The position numbers and the translations under genes are program-made. Positions 1-9,384 of a DNA stretch of 63,857 nt are shown here, piece after piece (position 1 is the first letter of the stretch; every line of letters starts with the position of its first letter). The notes beneath the pieces are model-generated. The model was given only the letters and a program-made list of their open reading frames with translations. It did not search any database and was not told where the DNA came from. Source of the DNA: Mesostigma viride (Eukaryota > Streptophyta > Mesostigmatophyceae > Mesostigmatales > Mesostigmataceae); contig RPFO01001003.1 in assembly GCA_009746045.1 (NCBI GenBank), positions 1 to 63,857 of the forward strand, read 5' to 3'.

Positions 1-317
1 CTTTACCCAGCATACCCAATTGCCGTCGTTGCCGCATTTCCCAGTTCGATGAGGCATCTGTCGTGGCCGGGTGATATTTTATTCGTCAAGACATAGTGTA
101 TTCCGCGAACGAATAAAGGCGTCGTTGCTCCCAAAGATTATAGTTGAAAACACAGAAAGAAAAGGGCCCGTCTATGAGCTGCTCTGAAAAAACCACACAT
201 TTGCTAGGGTGCAGGAGTGGCTGGTTTTTTACGAATATAGAATTTTATCAGGGGACCCTTCAAAAAGTTAATTTATTTCGTCGCTTCTGTTGCAACGCGG
301 TCAAGAGTGGCGCCCAT
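1..317. other. left flank, no gene seen
   Basis: No convincing coding sequence or repeat was recognised. The stretch probably belongs to the decayed virus-like segment that continues to the right, but nothing in it shows this directly. Confidence 0.3.
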
Positions 318-1785
318 CTAGAGAACGATTCTAGGGAAATGAAGAGCGTAACAGGCCCGTATATCCCATGTTCCCCCTGACAATTTGGGCGAGTCCTTTG
401 CGGTTATAATCCTGTATCTGAGTTCTACATCATCGCCCTCGATGGATTTTGAAACGTTGTTGTCTTCAGGTCCCATCCAAGGCCCTTGAATTACTCCGTT
501 CGCCAACAGATTGAAAACCGGTGAGAGGAGCAAACGACTGTTCCCCACCCCACAATCATTGGTCCGCGAGACGCCGTTGATCGCGATTTTACAGGATTTA
601 GATATTGAAATGTAGGAACTTGGTGTCCGGATGCCGGAGTGCAGTGGCTCATTTTTTGGAAAACGCCATACCATCACCCCTCCTTTGTGGGTGGTGTAAG
701 GTGAGGGTCGAGTCGTTTGTAGACGTCATCTCGTTAGTTCATATTACTTGTTACTATCTGCCGCGACCTGGCAAACGGTGATACGGCGTCTTCCCGCGCA
801 AGTCCCCCTTATTGCGAGAGGGAGACTCGCCGATGGTCGGAGTGCGTCGGCGTGAGGTGGGTGGAATTCATGTACCACCTGAGGAGTTTGCGTTGGTATG
901 CGAAGGGGGTCGTCATCTTTTATGCCCTGTTTGAGGTCGTTCCCTTACGACTCCCAATTAGCGTGGTTGGATTGGTGCTCCAGTAGAGTGGTTCACAGGG
1001 TCAATCGGACCCATTCGCCAGTCCGTCAGTGCGAGTATGTACGCGTGATGGTGAAGGATCTCCCAGTTAGTGAAGGCGGCGGTTGTCGTCGCGAATCGTG
1101 GCGAAAGACAACAACTCCACGCGGAGAGGGAGCGCGTTAAATCGAGAATCCGCCGAGACCATAGAAAGAGTCGAAAAGTATGGATATCCTACCTTCCGTC
1201 CACAACGCTCTCCCCCCTGCGCGCCTGGGTCGTGTGGTAGTCGCGATAGGTAAACTTACAGATTCCACTCGCGTCGCCATTCGTAACGTTGTAGGGCAGC
1301 TGGACTCGCACATCCTGGTCATTGATGACGTTGAACGCGTTTTGGTGCGACACGGTCGTCCGTCTTCGAGATGGGAGACGATAATCCCGTTCAAGTTAGC
1401 TATCGACGTTTTGCCTACCCCGTGTTGGTCAAAAAGGTAGTCCAATTGCGCGCGGCGTCAGACTCTGCCACCAGGGTCTAGCAACGTATCAGGGCTAAAG
1501 TCGAAGACGTCGGTACTGGGTCGCTCCCACTTTCGCCGTAAGGTAAGGTTTCATTTAGAGTGAGATCGTCGACTAAAGTAGTCCCTGATTAAAATAGGAA
1601 TACCCATTCACGACGAGACTGTAAGCAAGTTCCGATGGGTCGCTTGCGGTCTCGTCGTCTGAATTGTCTCCGAGTCGCACATTTGTCGGCTGGCTCGGGT
1701 AGAAAATTTTGAATCCGTCGACAACGAGTGACTCATCGAATGGATGTGAAATGCCAAGAGTAACGTCACCTAGCTTGAAGCCCAT
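318..1785 (-). pseudogene. degenerate minus-strand gene of the virus-like segment, unrecognised
   Basis: Reading leftwards from an ATG at 1785, several protein-like stretches lie in shifting frames: 1785-1573 (contains SLVVNGYSYFNQG), a continuation through a premature stop near 1470, a stretch near 1340-1140 (contains RVQLPYNVTNGDASG), and 677-318 (contains LLANGVIQGPWMGPED). The order and strand agree with one gene of roughly 450 codons broken by several frameshifts and stops. I cannot assign a family. A virion structural protein is a reasonable guess from position beside a packaging ATPase, but no motif proves it. The intervals between the stretches could equally be unrelated sequence. Confidence 0.3.
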
Positions 1786-1910
1786 CTATGTCTGTTTCGA
1801 TGTTAGAAACACGCTCCTCCATTTCAGGTCGAGCGTTAACCGGTGGCGAGATTGGTCGGTCTGCTCAATGTTGTTAGAACGACCATTTATTATCTACCTA
1901 GAATATAAAC

Positions 1911-2440
1911 ATGGCCTCTGAGGCTTCAGAGACCCCAACGAGCTATCAAGACGAACCTTCGCCGAGACGCGGGAAGAGCAGGTTGACCTGGTCAAGACAA
2001 TTCGAAAGGGACAACCGCTGAATGATGAACAGAAAAAGCCCTTCGCGACAAAATGAGGGTTTACCAGCAACGCGCAAAAGCGAGAGGGAGAAGAGACGAA
2101 ACGAAGAAAAGGAGGCAGAGATAACGAAACGAAAGGTCCTTGCAAAGGAATTGGAGATTCAGCGGCAAAGGCTAGTCGAACTCGAGCTGCAAGAAGCTCG
2201 TAACAAATCGCGGATTGAACGCCTTCTCGCTGAAGATTCCGTCGCCTCAACCCCCGCCGACACGCCAAAAACAAGACGGGTCGAAAGCCCAAGGAGACAG
2301 AGCCGACTCTCCGCCACCCCCGATCAAGACCCGACAGCTCCCACCTCCACCACCGCCACCTGTCGCGATGACGCCATACGAGATGCGCATGGCCGCCTCC
2401 GCGCGTCTCTCCTTGCTAGTCTGGACGATTAAAATGTCTT
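1911..2440 (+). pseudogene. coiled-coil, charged protein remnant of the virus-like segment
   Basis: An ATG at 1911 (MASEASETPTSYQDEP) opens a frame that meets a TGA at 2019-2021. The same frame resumes at 2022 and runs to 2432. The middle is very rich in Glu, Arg and Lys (for example KRRNEEKEAEITKRK) with heptad-like spacing, so a coiled coil is likely. The end is Pro/Thr/Ser-rich, and an overlapping frame carries a proline run near 2330-2370. Reading frames appear to slip around 2040-2090. No family was recognised. The gene lies just upstream of the packaging ATPase remnant and is probably part of the same integrated element. Confidence 0.35.
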
Positions 2441-2469
2441 CAGAATGATAATGGCTATCATCGAAGAGC

Positions 2470-3330
2470 GACGAATTCATTCACTGAGAACAAAGACATC
2501 AAGCAACGATACGCCCCACAGCGTCCTGCTCCACCGAATATGCCGAGTCTTCATTTCATCGCAAACTTCTGCGGAGCTCGACGGTCTGGGAAAACTACAT
2601 CGCAGTCAACATGGCGAAGGCTTACTTTGCTAACAACTCATTCGACAAGCTGTACCTCATTTCAGGAGTGCCCACACGGAGCCGAAATACAAGGAGCTCC
2701 CGGAACCAGCTATGAGATGGAAGTCTACTCTAACCTGGCATTCGATGGGATGATATCATATAAAGTCTGACCTCCACGAATACGAGAGGTACAAGGACGA
2801 TCTCAAGGTCTGGGAAACGTTCAAACCGCAATACGTGGATGGAAAAAAAAACGCAGAACTCATGGACCTCTCCATGTACCTACGCCTTGATGCAATGAAC
2901 TGGGATAAACCTGCGACAAGGTTCGAGCACGGTCCTCCTTCGTCGCTCATTCTGATAGACGACATGCAAGGCAGTGCCCTCTATCAGAGCTCTAGCAAAA
3001 ACGCTGTTGCGGCTTTCGCGTTCAACACAGACACTTCCTCACGAGCATGATTTCCTGACACAGGCGTACACGAGCGGTGGCGTACCACGAGCAGTGCGAG
3101 CGAATATATCGTTTCTTGCGCTTCAGAACGAAGGACCATCGAGCGCGCGGACAGATCGCGGAGAAGCGCGGGTCTGTGGCGCCGGATGAGTTCTCGCGCT
3201 ATGGGACCACGCCGTCAAGGACGATCCTCACGACTTCTTTGCTGTCGTGACTTCGACCAGCGCGACCCGAAAAAAATGTTTCGTCGAAACTTCAATACAT
3301 TTCTCTCGATAAAATAATTTTCTCTGAACA
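2470..3330 (+). pseudogene. A32/FtsK-HerA-type DNA-packaging ATPase, frameshifted
   Basis: The protein would be the ATPase that pumps DNA into capsids in polinton-like viruses, virophages and nucleocytoplasmic large DNA viruses. Visible signatures, in order but in three frames: a Walker A motif GARRSGKTT near 2571-2597, followed by a KLYLISG strand near 2650; a Walker B motif SSLILIDDM near 2942-2968; and a downstream SFLALQ / LTQAYTSGGVPRAVRANIS segment near 3050-3125 of the type that follows Walker B in A32-like ATPases. Frameshifts lie near 2600, 2700-2760 and 3010, and a stop follows, so it is not translatable as one protein. The family call rests on the A-B-sensor order plus the neighbouring recombinase and primase-helicase genes. 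Confidence 0.65.
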
Positions 3331-3339
3331 TGATATACT

Positions 3340-3535
3340 ATGGATATTCCGTCCACCAAACGATACGCAGGCGCCGAGAAGGAGTACGTGTGGACACCCA
3401 AGCACTCCTCCGATATTGTTCGGGTTCTCGACTGGGGCAGAAAACTCTAAGAACGTGTCGTCAGGATCCTTCAAGAAGCAGGCCACCACGACACGATTCC
3501 GTCCACTTGTCACGACATGAGCCCCGAAAATCCGA
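3340..3535 (+). pseudogene. short unrecognised coding remnant
   Basis: An ATG at 3340 gives a protein-like stretch beginning MDIPSTKRYAGAEKEYVW, which ends at a stop near 3450. The frame resumes behind it with acidic, His-rich text. The codon texture resembles the genes on either side and the position fits a small gene of the same element. I recognise no domain. It could be the N-terminus of the following recombinase gene rather than a separate gene. Confidence 0.25.
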
Positions 3536-4249
3536 TTGGCCATACCTCGCCTTGAGGGTGGGCGATCGCAGGCGTCACGTGGGCGCTCACCCTCCAAAAC
3601 GGAAAAACGACACGAACCGAAACGGCCTCGAGGGCGCCCAAGGATCCACCCCGTAGGGTATAAAAAGCCTCGAGCCAAAAATTGTCTCATGTTCAGTCAT
3701 CAGATGACGGTGACCGTAGAGGAGCGTCGCGAGCAATGGCGACGGGCCCAGGCGAAGAGGCGAGCAATCGCCCGCGACCAGACGAACTGCATCTCGGCGA
3801 AAAGCAAGGTCAAGAAGGGCGTCTGGAATCCCAGTGACCGATGGATCGCAAATAACCCCGAGTGCGCGGAAAAAATCGGCTTGCAGGCGACCTCTCCACC
3901 CTCGCCGGAGCCACCGCACCACGAGGAACCGCCTGCGCGACCTACTGATGGACGATATTGGACCTTCGACGAGGCCGTCGCCGCAGCGGATTCCCGGCCA
4001 GAGCATCACGAGCCTGGCAGGCCCTCGAGAGAGCGCGGGGCGACGCGCAAAACCGCGAAGGGGTATATCGGCAGGCTGCGAGTTCTCCTTGACAAAATTG
4101 GGGTGCTCGCAGGACGAATCAGTCGACTGCCTCGCAGACACCGCCGTGTCCTGCGCGTCGTCCACGAAACCTCGGAACCCAAACGCAAGCTCGCACACTC
4201 GAAAGAGGATGCGTGGAGGAGGAGAACGAGAAGAACTTGCTCGGAGTGA
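3536..4249 (+). pseudogene. N-terminal part of the tyrosine recombinase gene, out of frame with its catalytic part
   Basis: This 237-codon frame carries an AT-hook-like basic stretch (KRPRGRPRIHPVGYKKPR, about residues 26-43), a Pro-rich linker, WTFDEAVAAADS, and then TRKTAKGYIGRLRVLLDKIG. The last resembles the helical core-binding domain that precedes the catalytic domain of tyrosine recombinases. After that point the frame turns into Arg-rich nonsense, while plausible sequence continues in another frame (CSQDESVDCLADT) and finally in the frame of the downstream ORF. I therefore infer at least one frameshift near 4100 that splits one recombinase gene. The DNA-binding role is an inference from composition. 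Confidence 0.45.
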
Positions 4250-4974
4250 TAAACGGGGTGAATCGAATGATGCCACCTGAGAAGAGGCTCCCACGCGACG
4301 TGACGGACGCGTACGCTGCTCGAGTCAATGAGCTGAAGGTCGGCGATCTCGACAGGAAATTCGACAGGGCCGAGAGCAAGCCACTGAGGTACACGTACGA
4401 GCAGCTCCAGCGGATCGCCGCCGCCGAGTACAAAAAGGACCCTACGTCTGACGCCGCTTTGATGGGTCTTATTTACCTGTCCGGCGAGAAACTGCCACCG
4501 ACCAGGTACGACCACGACAAAATGCGCATCGTCAGTTCTATCAGCGAGCTCGAGCCACACGAGAACGGATACATTCCGAGCGAGCGCCGCATGATAATTC
4601 AACGTTTTAAGACGGCAGAGACGTACGGCACGTACGACTACCAAATTCCAGACGGGTACAAGAAGCTGATTAACGCGTTGCAGGCTCGAGCTGATCAGAA
4701 GTACGTGTTCGAGGACCCAAAAAATCCAGGCGAATACATGAAGCACGAGTATTATTCTGCGAAGTACAACCGCATCTACCACGGCATTGATGCAACGAGG
4801 CAGGCGTACATCACCCGTTTCTTGAAGGGCGCTTCGTGGAAAAAGCGAAAATGGGCTGGTGACTTGATGGGGCACGACGTACTTACAGGAGCCGTTTACG
4901 AGCGGCAGGCGGGGGACCCCTCTCCCCAGGGCGGCGAGACTGGCGGACGTCGGCTGAGGCCGAGGAAAAAGTAG
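4213..4974 (+). CDS. tyrosine recombinase (YREC) catalytic part of a virus-like element
   Basis: Tyrosine recombinases integrate and excise DNA through a covalent 3'-phosphotyrosine. This frame gives 253 residues. Family features seen: LMGLIYLSGEKLPPTRYD (near 4460-4510), where algal-virus recombinases usually place the first catalytic Arg in a PPxR context; a basic TWK-less middle; and at the C-terminus ATRQAYITRFL, then DLMGHDVLTGAVYER (about 4860-4905), matching the R..(T) / MGH / nucleophilic Tyr block. The HxxR-type Arg would be in ATRQAY. The ORF begins at an internal Met, and its true N-terminus lies in the preceding, frame-shifted ORF. A gene for integration fits the idea that the whole 0-8 kb segment is an integrated polinton-like virus. 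Function is probably lost unless the frameshift is an assembly error. Confidence 0.65.
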   Translation: MEEENEKNLLGVINGVNRMMPPEKRLPRDVTDAYAARVNELKVGDLDRKFDRAESKPLRYTYEQLQRIAAAEYKKDPTSDAALMGLIYLSGEKLPPTRYDHDKMRIVSSISELEPHENGYIPSERRMIIQRFKTAETYGTYDYQIPDGYKKLINALQARADQKYVFEDPKNPGEYMKHEYYSAKYNRIYHGIDATRQAYITRFLKGASWKKRKWAGDLMGHDVLTGAVYERQAGDPSPQGGETGGRRLRPRKK

Positions 4975-4977
4975 ACA

Positions 4978-4996
4978 GTTTTCCCGTGGGAAATTT
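4978..4996. repeat. palindromic motif TTTTCCCGTGGGAAA
   Basis: The arms TTTCCC/GGGAAA surround a central GT. The motif lies directly behind the recombinase stop codon and in front of the primase-helicase gene. Related CCCGTGGGA motifs recur at 5253-5295, 8139-8152, 8247-8262, 8281-8300, 8317-8340 and 8448-8466. A promoter, terminator or replication signal is possible. Nothing in the window decides between these. Confidence 0.5.
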
Positions 4997-5252
4997 TCAT
5001 GAATGTCGAAAAGGATATCCTAAACTGCATGCATTATACAGGAAATAAAAAAGTTCCATGGGACCATTTTTCTCAAGGGTCGAGGTTCGAGGGTCTGTGT
5101 GGTTTTTAGACGAACTGAAATTTTTTAATCGAAACTTTTTTTTTTCTAAGCATACGGTATACAACCTTCCAGAATGGTCTCGAACTTCAACCTGCATGAC
5201 GACACGGTCGACCGACACGACGTAACCGACAAGCCGACACGATTCGATTCCT

Positions 5253-5270
5253 CGTGGGAGATCTCCCACG
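5253..5270. repeat. perfect 18-nt palindrome CGTGGGAGATCTCCCACG
   Basis: A perfect inverted repeat of the same CCCGTGGGA family as the motif at 4978, followed by a half-copy at 5288-5296 (TCTCCCACGA). It lies between two possible start codons of the primase-helicase gene (5174 and 5324), which argues that the first 50 codons of the longer reading are leader sequence rather than protein. Confidence 0.55.
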
Positions 5271-5323
5271 GGAATAAAGGCGGACTCTCCCACGACAATC
5301 CGCACTCTCGCGCTCACACCACC

Positions 5324-7858
5324 ATGGAGGCTCCCGGTCCACCCATCACCGCAAAGATGATCAAGCTCGCGCGGAGGATTAAATCTAAGAACTGGAACGA
5401 TAACGCCCTAGAGCTATCCGCTAACGAAGCGCTCAGGCTCATTCGCGCTGGCGGCCATTGGTGCGAGGTTCTAAAAGAAGACGATGTTGTCAAGCCATAT
5501 CTCGATTACGACCTCAAATTCGATCACGAGGAAGGAGAGCCGGGAGTCACCGTCGACGACATCATCAACGACGTCTTCGAAAATTGTAACATCAACCATG
5601 AGAACGTCAAAGTACTCACGCGTCGTCCGCGTTGGGTCGAAACCAAGGGCAAGAGGACGTTCAAGTACTCGTTCCGTGTCTACGTGAAGGGTTGGAAAGT
5701 GACGGTGAAGGATATGGGGCGTCTCATGAAGGCCAAACTTCTGCAGCTCCCCGGATGGGACGATTCCATTTACAACGACGGCCGATTGCTGAACTGTGTG
5801 TATAACACGAAGGACGTCGAGCCAGGATGCCCAATTCTCTCTCCCGTTGACGACAACGAGCCCATCGAAACGTTTGTCGCTCAATTGGTGGACGACGATG
5901 CAAAGTGGCTGCCTGTCGACGACTTGATCGACGGTCTCGAGCCTCCAGCAAAAAAAGGGAAAAAGTCGAGCGGTGGCAAGCGTGACGTTGGACGCCCTTC
6001 GACGAGGGTTTTCGCCACTAGCAGCGACGAAATCACGCACCTGGACAGTGACGACATCGCCAACGTCACTTCGCGCATCGTGGCCAGGTGGACCGAGCGT
6101 TACCCGAATTTTGAAGACCACGCGCTGGATGCTGCGAGCCTTCACTACTCGAAGGACCGTGACAACTACGTCCTGCGCACGTTCAGCCACTTGTGCCTCG
6201 GAGCTGGCCGCGAGCACGGGAGCAACCACACTTACCTCGTCGTATCGCGTGACGGCATCGTTCAGAAATGCCACGACTCGGACTGCCGCGACTTCTCGAG
6301 CGAAGTTGTCGCTCTCGGCGACGAACTCAAGTCTCTGCTTTTCCCATCCGAGGACGCCACGACATCATACATTCTCGCGCACTTCGAGAATTCTCATCGC
6401 GGTGTAGCCGAGGCCTGTGTGGTGGGATTTGCTGGGACTTGGCGGTACAGCGGTGGGTCGTTGTGGAATTTCAGGGACCACAGGTGGCGCCAGCTGATGA
6501 CTGACGAACCTCTGCGGAACGCCATCGGAGATGCGGACAAGCTCAAGTTAAAGTACGAGGAGGTGGCACGCTATTTTTCTGAACGGCGTGACAAGGCCGA
6601 GCATCTAGGTGACGACAAGAAGGCGGCGTACTTTGATGCCCTGGCAGATTCCGCTGCGAAGATCTCTCGCAACTTGCGTGACGGTCCTTACATCAACTAC
6701 ATCCGCAACGAGGTCAGGGCGATCATATACGCCGAGCCAACGGACTTCGTGGAGCGGCTAGACCGGAATCCATACCTCCTGTGCTTCACTAACGGGGTGC
6801 TGGAACTTACTACAATGACCCTGCGCCCTGGACGGCCCGACGACATGCTTTCCAAGCAGATGAGAATTCCCTACACGCCAGACGCCGACACTTGTGCTAT
6901 GGAAGTGAAGTTGGAGGAAATTTTCCCAGACGAGGTGACCCGGGCCCACTTTAAGCGTTTCCTTGGCTCACTGATGGTGGGGGACAATCGTGACGAGCAA
7001 GGATACTTTTGGAAGGGTTCAGGACGGAACGGGAAGGGCTTCCTGATGAAAGTAATCAGAGAGGCATACGGCGACAATGCGGACACCGTTCGTACTGCTT
7101 TCTACACTTCGCAGGAGCGGGACAGTGATGTGGCGACGCCAGAAGTTTTGAGAATGCGCGGCATGCGCATCGGTTTGACGAACGAGCTCCAGCGCAACGT
7201 CCCTATTGTGGCATCAAAATTCAAGAACATCACAGGCAATGGCGTCTTGAAGGCACGCGCTCTCCACTCTAACGAGTACGTGCAATTTCCCACGTCATTC
7301 AAGCTTATTTTGGACACAAACAACGACGTGAAATTTGACGAGCACTGCGAGGGGTTGTGGGACCGCGCTGTCATGTACCCTTTCGTGAGCAAGTTTTGCA
7401 CGCGGAAAGAGATGGCCGATGAACCTGATCGTCCGCACATGCATCTCGTGGACACCACACTGAACGAGCGTGCCAAGGAGTTTGCGTTAGGATTGATGGC
7501 GATTTCGATTAGAGAGTGCGTAGTATACCTGGCAGCAACCAGCAAGGACGAGAGGTGGCCGCCTAGGTCGGAGGAGATGCGAGTCCTGAAGACGGACTCG
7601 AAGGTTTCGTCTGATGGTGTGGGTGCCTTTATCGAGGAGCTAAAGAAAAGCGGCGAGCTTGTCAAGTGCAGCGGAGAGGCAGTGCCTGTAAAGGTTCTTC
7701 TCGACGAGTACATTGCTTCGACTGGTATGGATAGCTACAAGGCGAAATTATTTGGAGACGAGGCAAAGGCGGTTCTGGGCTGCAGGCTGACTCAGTACAA
7801 GTTGAGCGACGGTTCCAGGCCGAATTGTTTTATTGGATGGCGGTATTGCCCTTCGTAA
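5324..7858 (+). CDS. primase - SF3 helicase (D5-like) of a virus-like element
   Basis: A two-domain replication protein: an archaeo-eukaryotic-type primase followed by a superfamily 3 helicase, as in polinton-like viruses, virophages and large DNA viruses. Start at ATG 5324 (ACCATGG context, 844 aa); ATG 5174 would add 50 residues that include the non-coding palindrome. The primase part shows KPYLDYDL at 5492-5515 (DxD metal site) and a KYSFRVYVKG strand near 5660. A Cys/His cluster follows (KCHDSDCRDF near 6267-6296). The SF3 part shows Walker A GSGRNGKG (7016-7039), Walker B MRIGLTNELQ (7163-7192), motif C FKLILDTNND (7298-7327), and an Arg finger in GLWDRAVMYPF. The frame is fully open, unlike the broken neighbours, so it is the best-preserved gene of the integration. 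No intron is needed. Confidence 0.9.
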   Translation: MEAPGPPITAKMIKLARRIKSKNWNDNALELSANEALRLIRAGGHWCEVLKEDDVVKPYLDYDLKFDHEEGEPGVTVDDIINDVFENCNINHENVKVLTRRPRWVETKGKRTFKYSFRVYVKGWKVTVKDMGRLMKAKLLQLPGWDDSIYNDGRLLNCVYNTKDVEPGCPILSPVDDNEPIETFVAQLVDDDAKWLPVDDLIDGLEPPAKKGKKSSGGKRDVGRPSTRVFATSSDEITHLDSDDIANVTSRIVARWTERYPNFEDHALDAASLHYSKDRDNYVLRTFSHLCLGAGREHGSNHTYLVVSRDGIVQKCHDSDCRDFSSEVVALGDELKSLLFPSEDATTSYILAHFENSHRGVAEACVVGFAGTWRYSGGSLWNFRDHRWRQLMTDEPLRNAIGDADKLKLKYEEVARYFSERRDKAEHLGDDKKAAYFDALADSAAKISRNLRDGPYINYIRNEVRAIIYAEPTDFVERLDRNPYLLCFTNGVLELTTMTLRPGRPDDMLSKQMRIPYTPDADTCAMEVKLEEIFPDEVTRAHFKRFLGSLMVGDNRDEQGYFWKGSGRNGKGFLMKVIREAYGDNADTVRTAFYTSQERDSDVATPEVLRMRGMRIGLTNELQRNVPIVASKFKNITGNGVLKARALHSNEYVQFPTSFKLILDTNNDVKFDEHCEGLWDRAVMYPFVSKFCTRKEMADEPDRPHMHLVDTTLNERAKEFALGLMAISIRECVVYLAATSKDERWPPRSEEMRVLKTDSKVSSDGVGAFIEELKKSGELVKCSGEAVPVKVLLDEYIASTGMDSYKAKLFGDEAKAVLGCRLTQYKLSDGSRPNCFIGWRYCPS

Positions 7859-8818
7859 GTAATATTTTAATGAAACGATTTTTCACGTGTCAATCGATGG
7901 TCCTTCCGCTTTCAGATGGACCCCCAGACGTCACCTCACCCCGCCGCGCGGCCCTCGCCGGGTCCGCCAACTCCCACGCACTGCTCGACCCTCCAGCACC
8001 TTACTAAATTTACTAAGCTAACTACAGGTTTTGGGTTTTGTCTGCGGGAAATTATGCAAGCCTGTGCATGCACTCTCACTCACATCGAATAAAACCTCCA
8101 TTTCCAACTGAAAATATCAATTTAGTAGTAAATATAGTTTCCCACGAGAAAACACAGCAAGCCCTCACCCCATCACCACCACCTGGCAGTCCCGCCACTG
8201 CTTGGCAGTCCGCGCCCCTCCGCCGCACCCCCGCTGGCCGGCCCCCATGGCCTTTCCCGTGGGAGATGGATTTATTGGTCATTTTGCCGTGGGAAACTAT
8301 GTTTTCATAACCATTTGTCGTGGGAGACTATATTTACTAAGTTTTTTGGGGGTTCTTTTTTTGGGAAATTCAGGTGTTTTTTGGTGGTGCACACCTGAAT
8401 TAATTTCCTAGGAATAAAACCCAAAACCCATAGTAAACTTAGTAAACATAGTCTCCCACGGGAAATGACTTAGTCCCATATCCCACACGCCTCACCCTCT
8501 TATGGCATGGTGGGACTGGATCACAACCGACCTCATGGCAGGTGGCTTGAATTTCCTAGAAAAAAACCCAAAACCCATAGTAAACTTAGTAAATTTAGTC
8601 ACCCTGGGATGCCAGCATAAGAGTCTACCACCATGGTCACTATAAGGTCACTATAGCTACCCTGTACCACACAGCACATGTAGCACCTTGACCTAATGGC
8701 AGCTGGCTTGAATTTCCTAGAAAAAAAACCAAAAAACCATAGTAAACTTAGTAAATTTAGTCACAGTGGGAGGGTGATAGCCAGGGTGGGGGGATGCCGT
8801 GGGTGTCTGGAGACGGTG
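7859..8818. other. non-coding stretch with CCCGTGGGA motifs and direct repeats
   Basis: No gene was recognised. The stretch holds several copies of TTTCCCGTGGGA-like motifs, often followed by ACTATATTTACTAAG or its variants, and three copies of a longer direct repeat (8395-8770, listed separately). A block with TGCCAGCATAAG and tandem GGTCACTATA occurs at 8610-8665 and again at 8897-8945. This may be the terminal or control region of the virus-like element. Confidence 0.5.
8395..8770. repeat. three direct repeats, spaced about 155 bp
   Basis: The core reads AATTTCCTAG, then an A-rich run, AACCCATAGTAAACTTAG and TAAATTTAGTC. Copies start near 8397, 8549 and 8708. The second and third are preceded by GGCTTG. 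The spacers differ, so these are dispersed direct repeats rather than a simple satellite. Confidence 0.7.
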
Positions 8819-8880
8819 TTAGGGTTTAGGGTTTAGGGTTTAGGGTTTAGGGTTTAGGGTTTAGGGTTTAGGGTTTAGGG
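8819..8880 (+). repeat. interstitial telomere repeat (TTTAGGG)n
   Basis: About nine perfect TTTAGGG units, the Arabidopsis-type telomere repeat shared by many green algae and land plants. The G-rich strand reads rightwards, so a chromosome end here would have faced right. Non-telomeric sequence continues on both sides without interruption. It separates the virus-like segment from the retroelement nest. Confidence 0.9.
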
Positions 8881-9001
8881 TGATACCCCACCCCAGGCCG
8901 CGGTCACTATAGGGTCACTATAGGGGTGGCAGATGCCAGCATAAGGCTGGTGCCCTTCTGTGAGCCGCGATGACGGAATGATGACGGAATGATGATGAAA
9001 G

Positions 9002-9090
9002 CTAATTAATTAATTAATTAAACTCATGCTCCCGTTGGGGAGTCACGGAGCACTACCCCGGATGGATGGATGGAGGGGTACACCCAATCC
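9002..9090 (-). mobile_element. 3' end of a (TTAA)n-tailed LINE, minus strand
   Basis: On the minus strand the sequence reads CCATCCATCC..., CTCCGTGACTCCCCAACGGG and AGCATGAG, then TTTAATTAATTAATTAATT. The same 3' end occurs at 26828-26875, 32313-32366 and 38455-38510. CTCCC-CAAC-GGGAG can form a short hairpin just before the tail. How far the fragment extends to the right (perhaps to about 9340) could not be settled. Confidence 0.6.
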
Positions 9091-9384
9091 TACCGGTCTA
9101 AGCTATCTACAAGCTATCTACAAAAACAGTCCCATAACTATGGTGCCCGCGACCCTAGGGGTCTTGTCGAGCATGCCTCCCACGTCCCTCATGCCGCAGG
9201 CATGCCACAGTGTGCACAATCGGACCCGTCGAAATGATCCGGCATCCCCTGTGCTGTGGGTGCAATATGACCTGTGTGAGCATTACATTACTATGTTGAC
9301 GTGAGCAAACAGGCAGTGCTAGGTGAGGCACATAGCGAGGCTGGCGTGTACTGATCTTTTGGCTACTGGTAGGCTATAAGCATG

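Noticed and set aside
4006-4875. 289-aa minus-strand frame
   Set aside because: Antisense of the tyrosine recombinase, whose MGH/Tyr block is convincing.
8819-8880. True chromosome end
   Set aside because: Ordinary sequence continues on both sides and the block is only about 62 bp.
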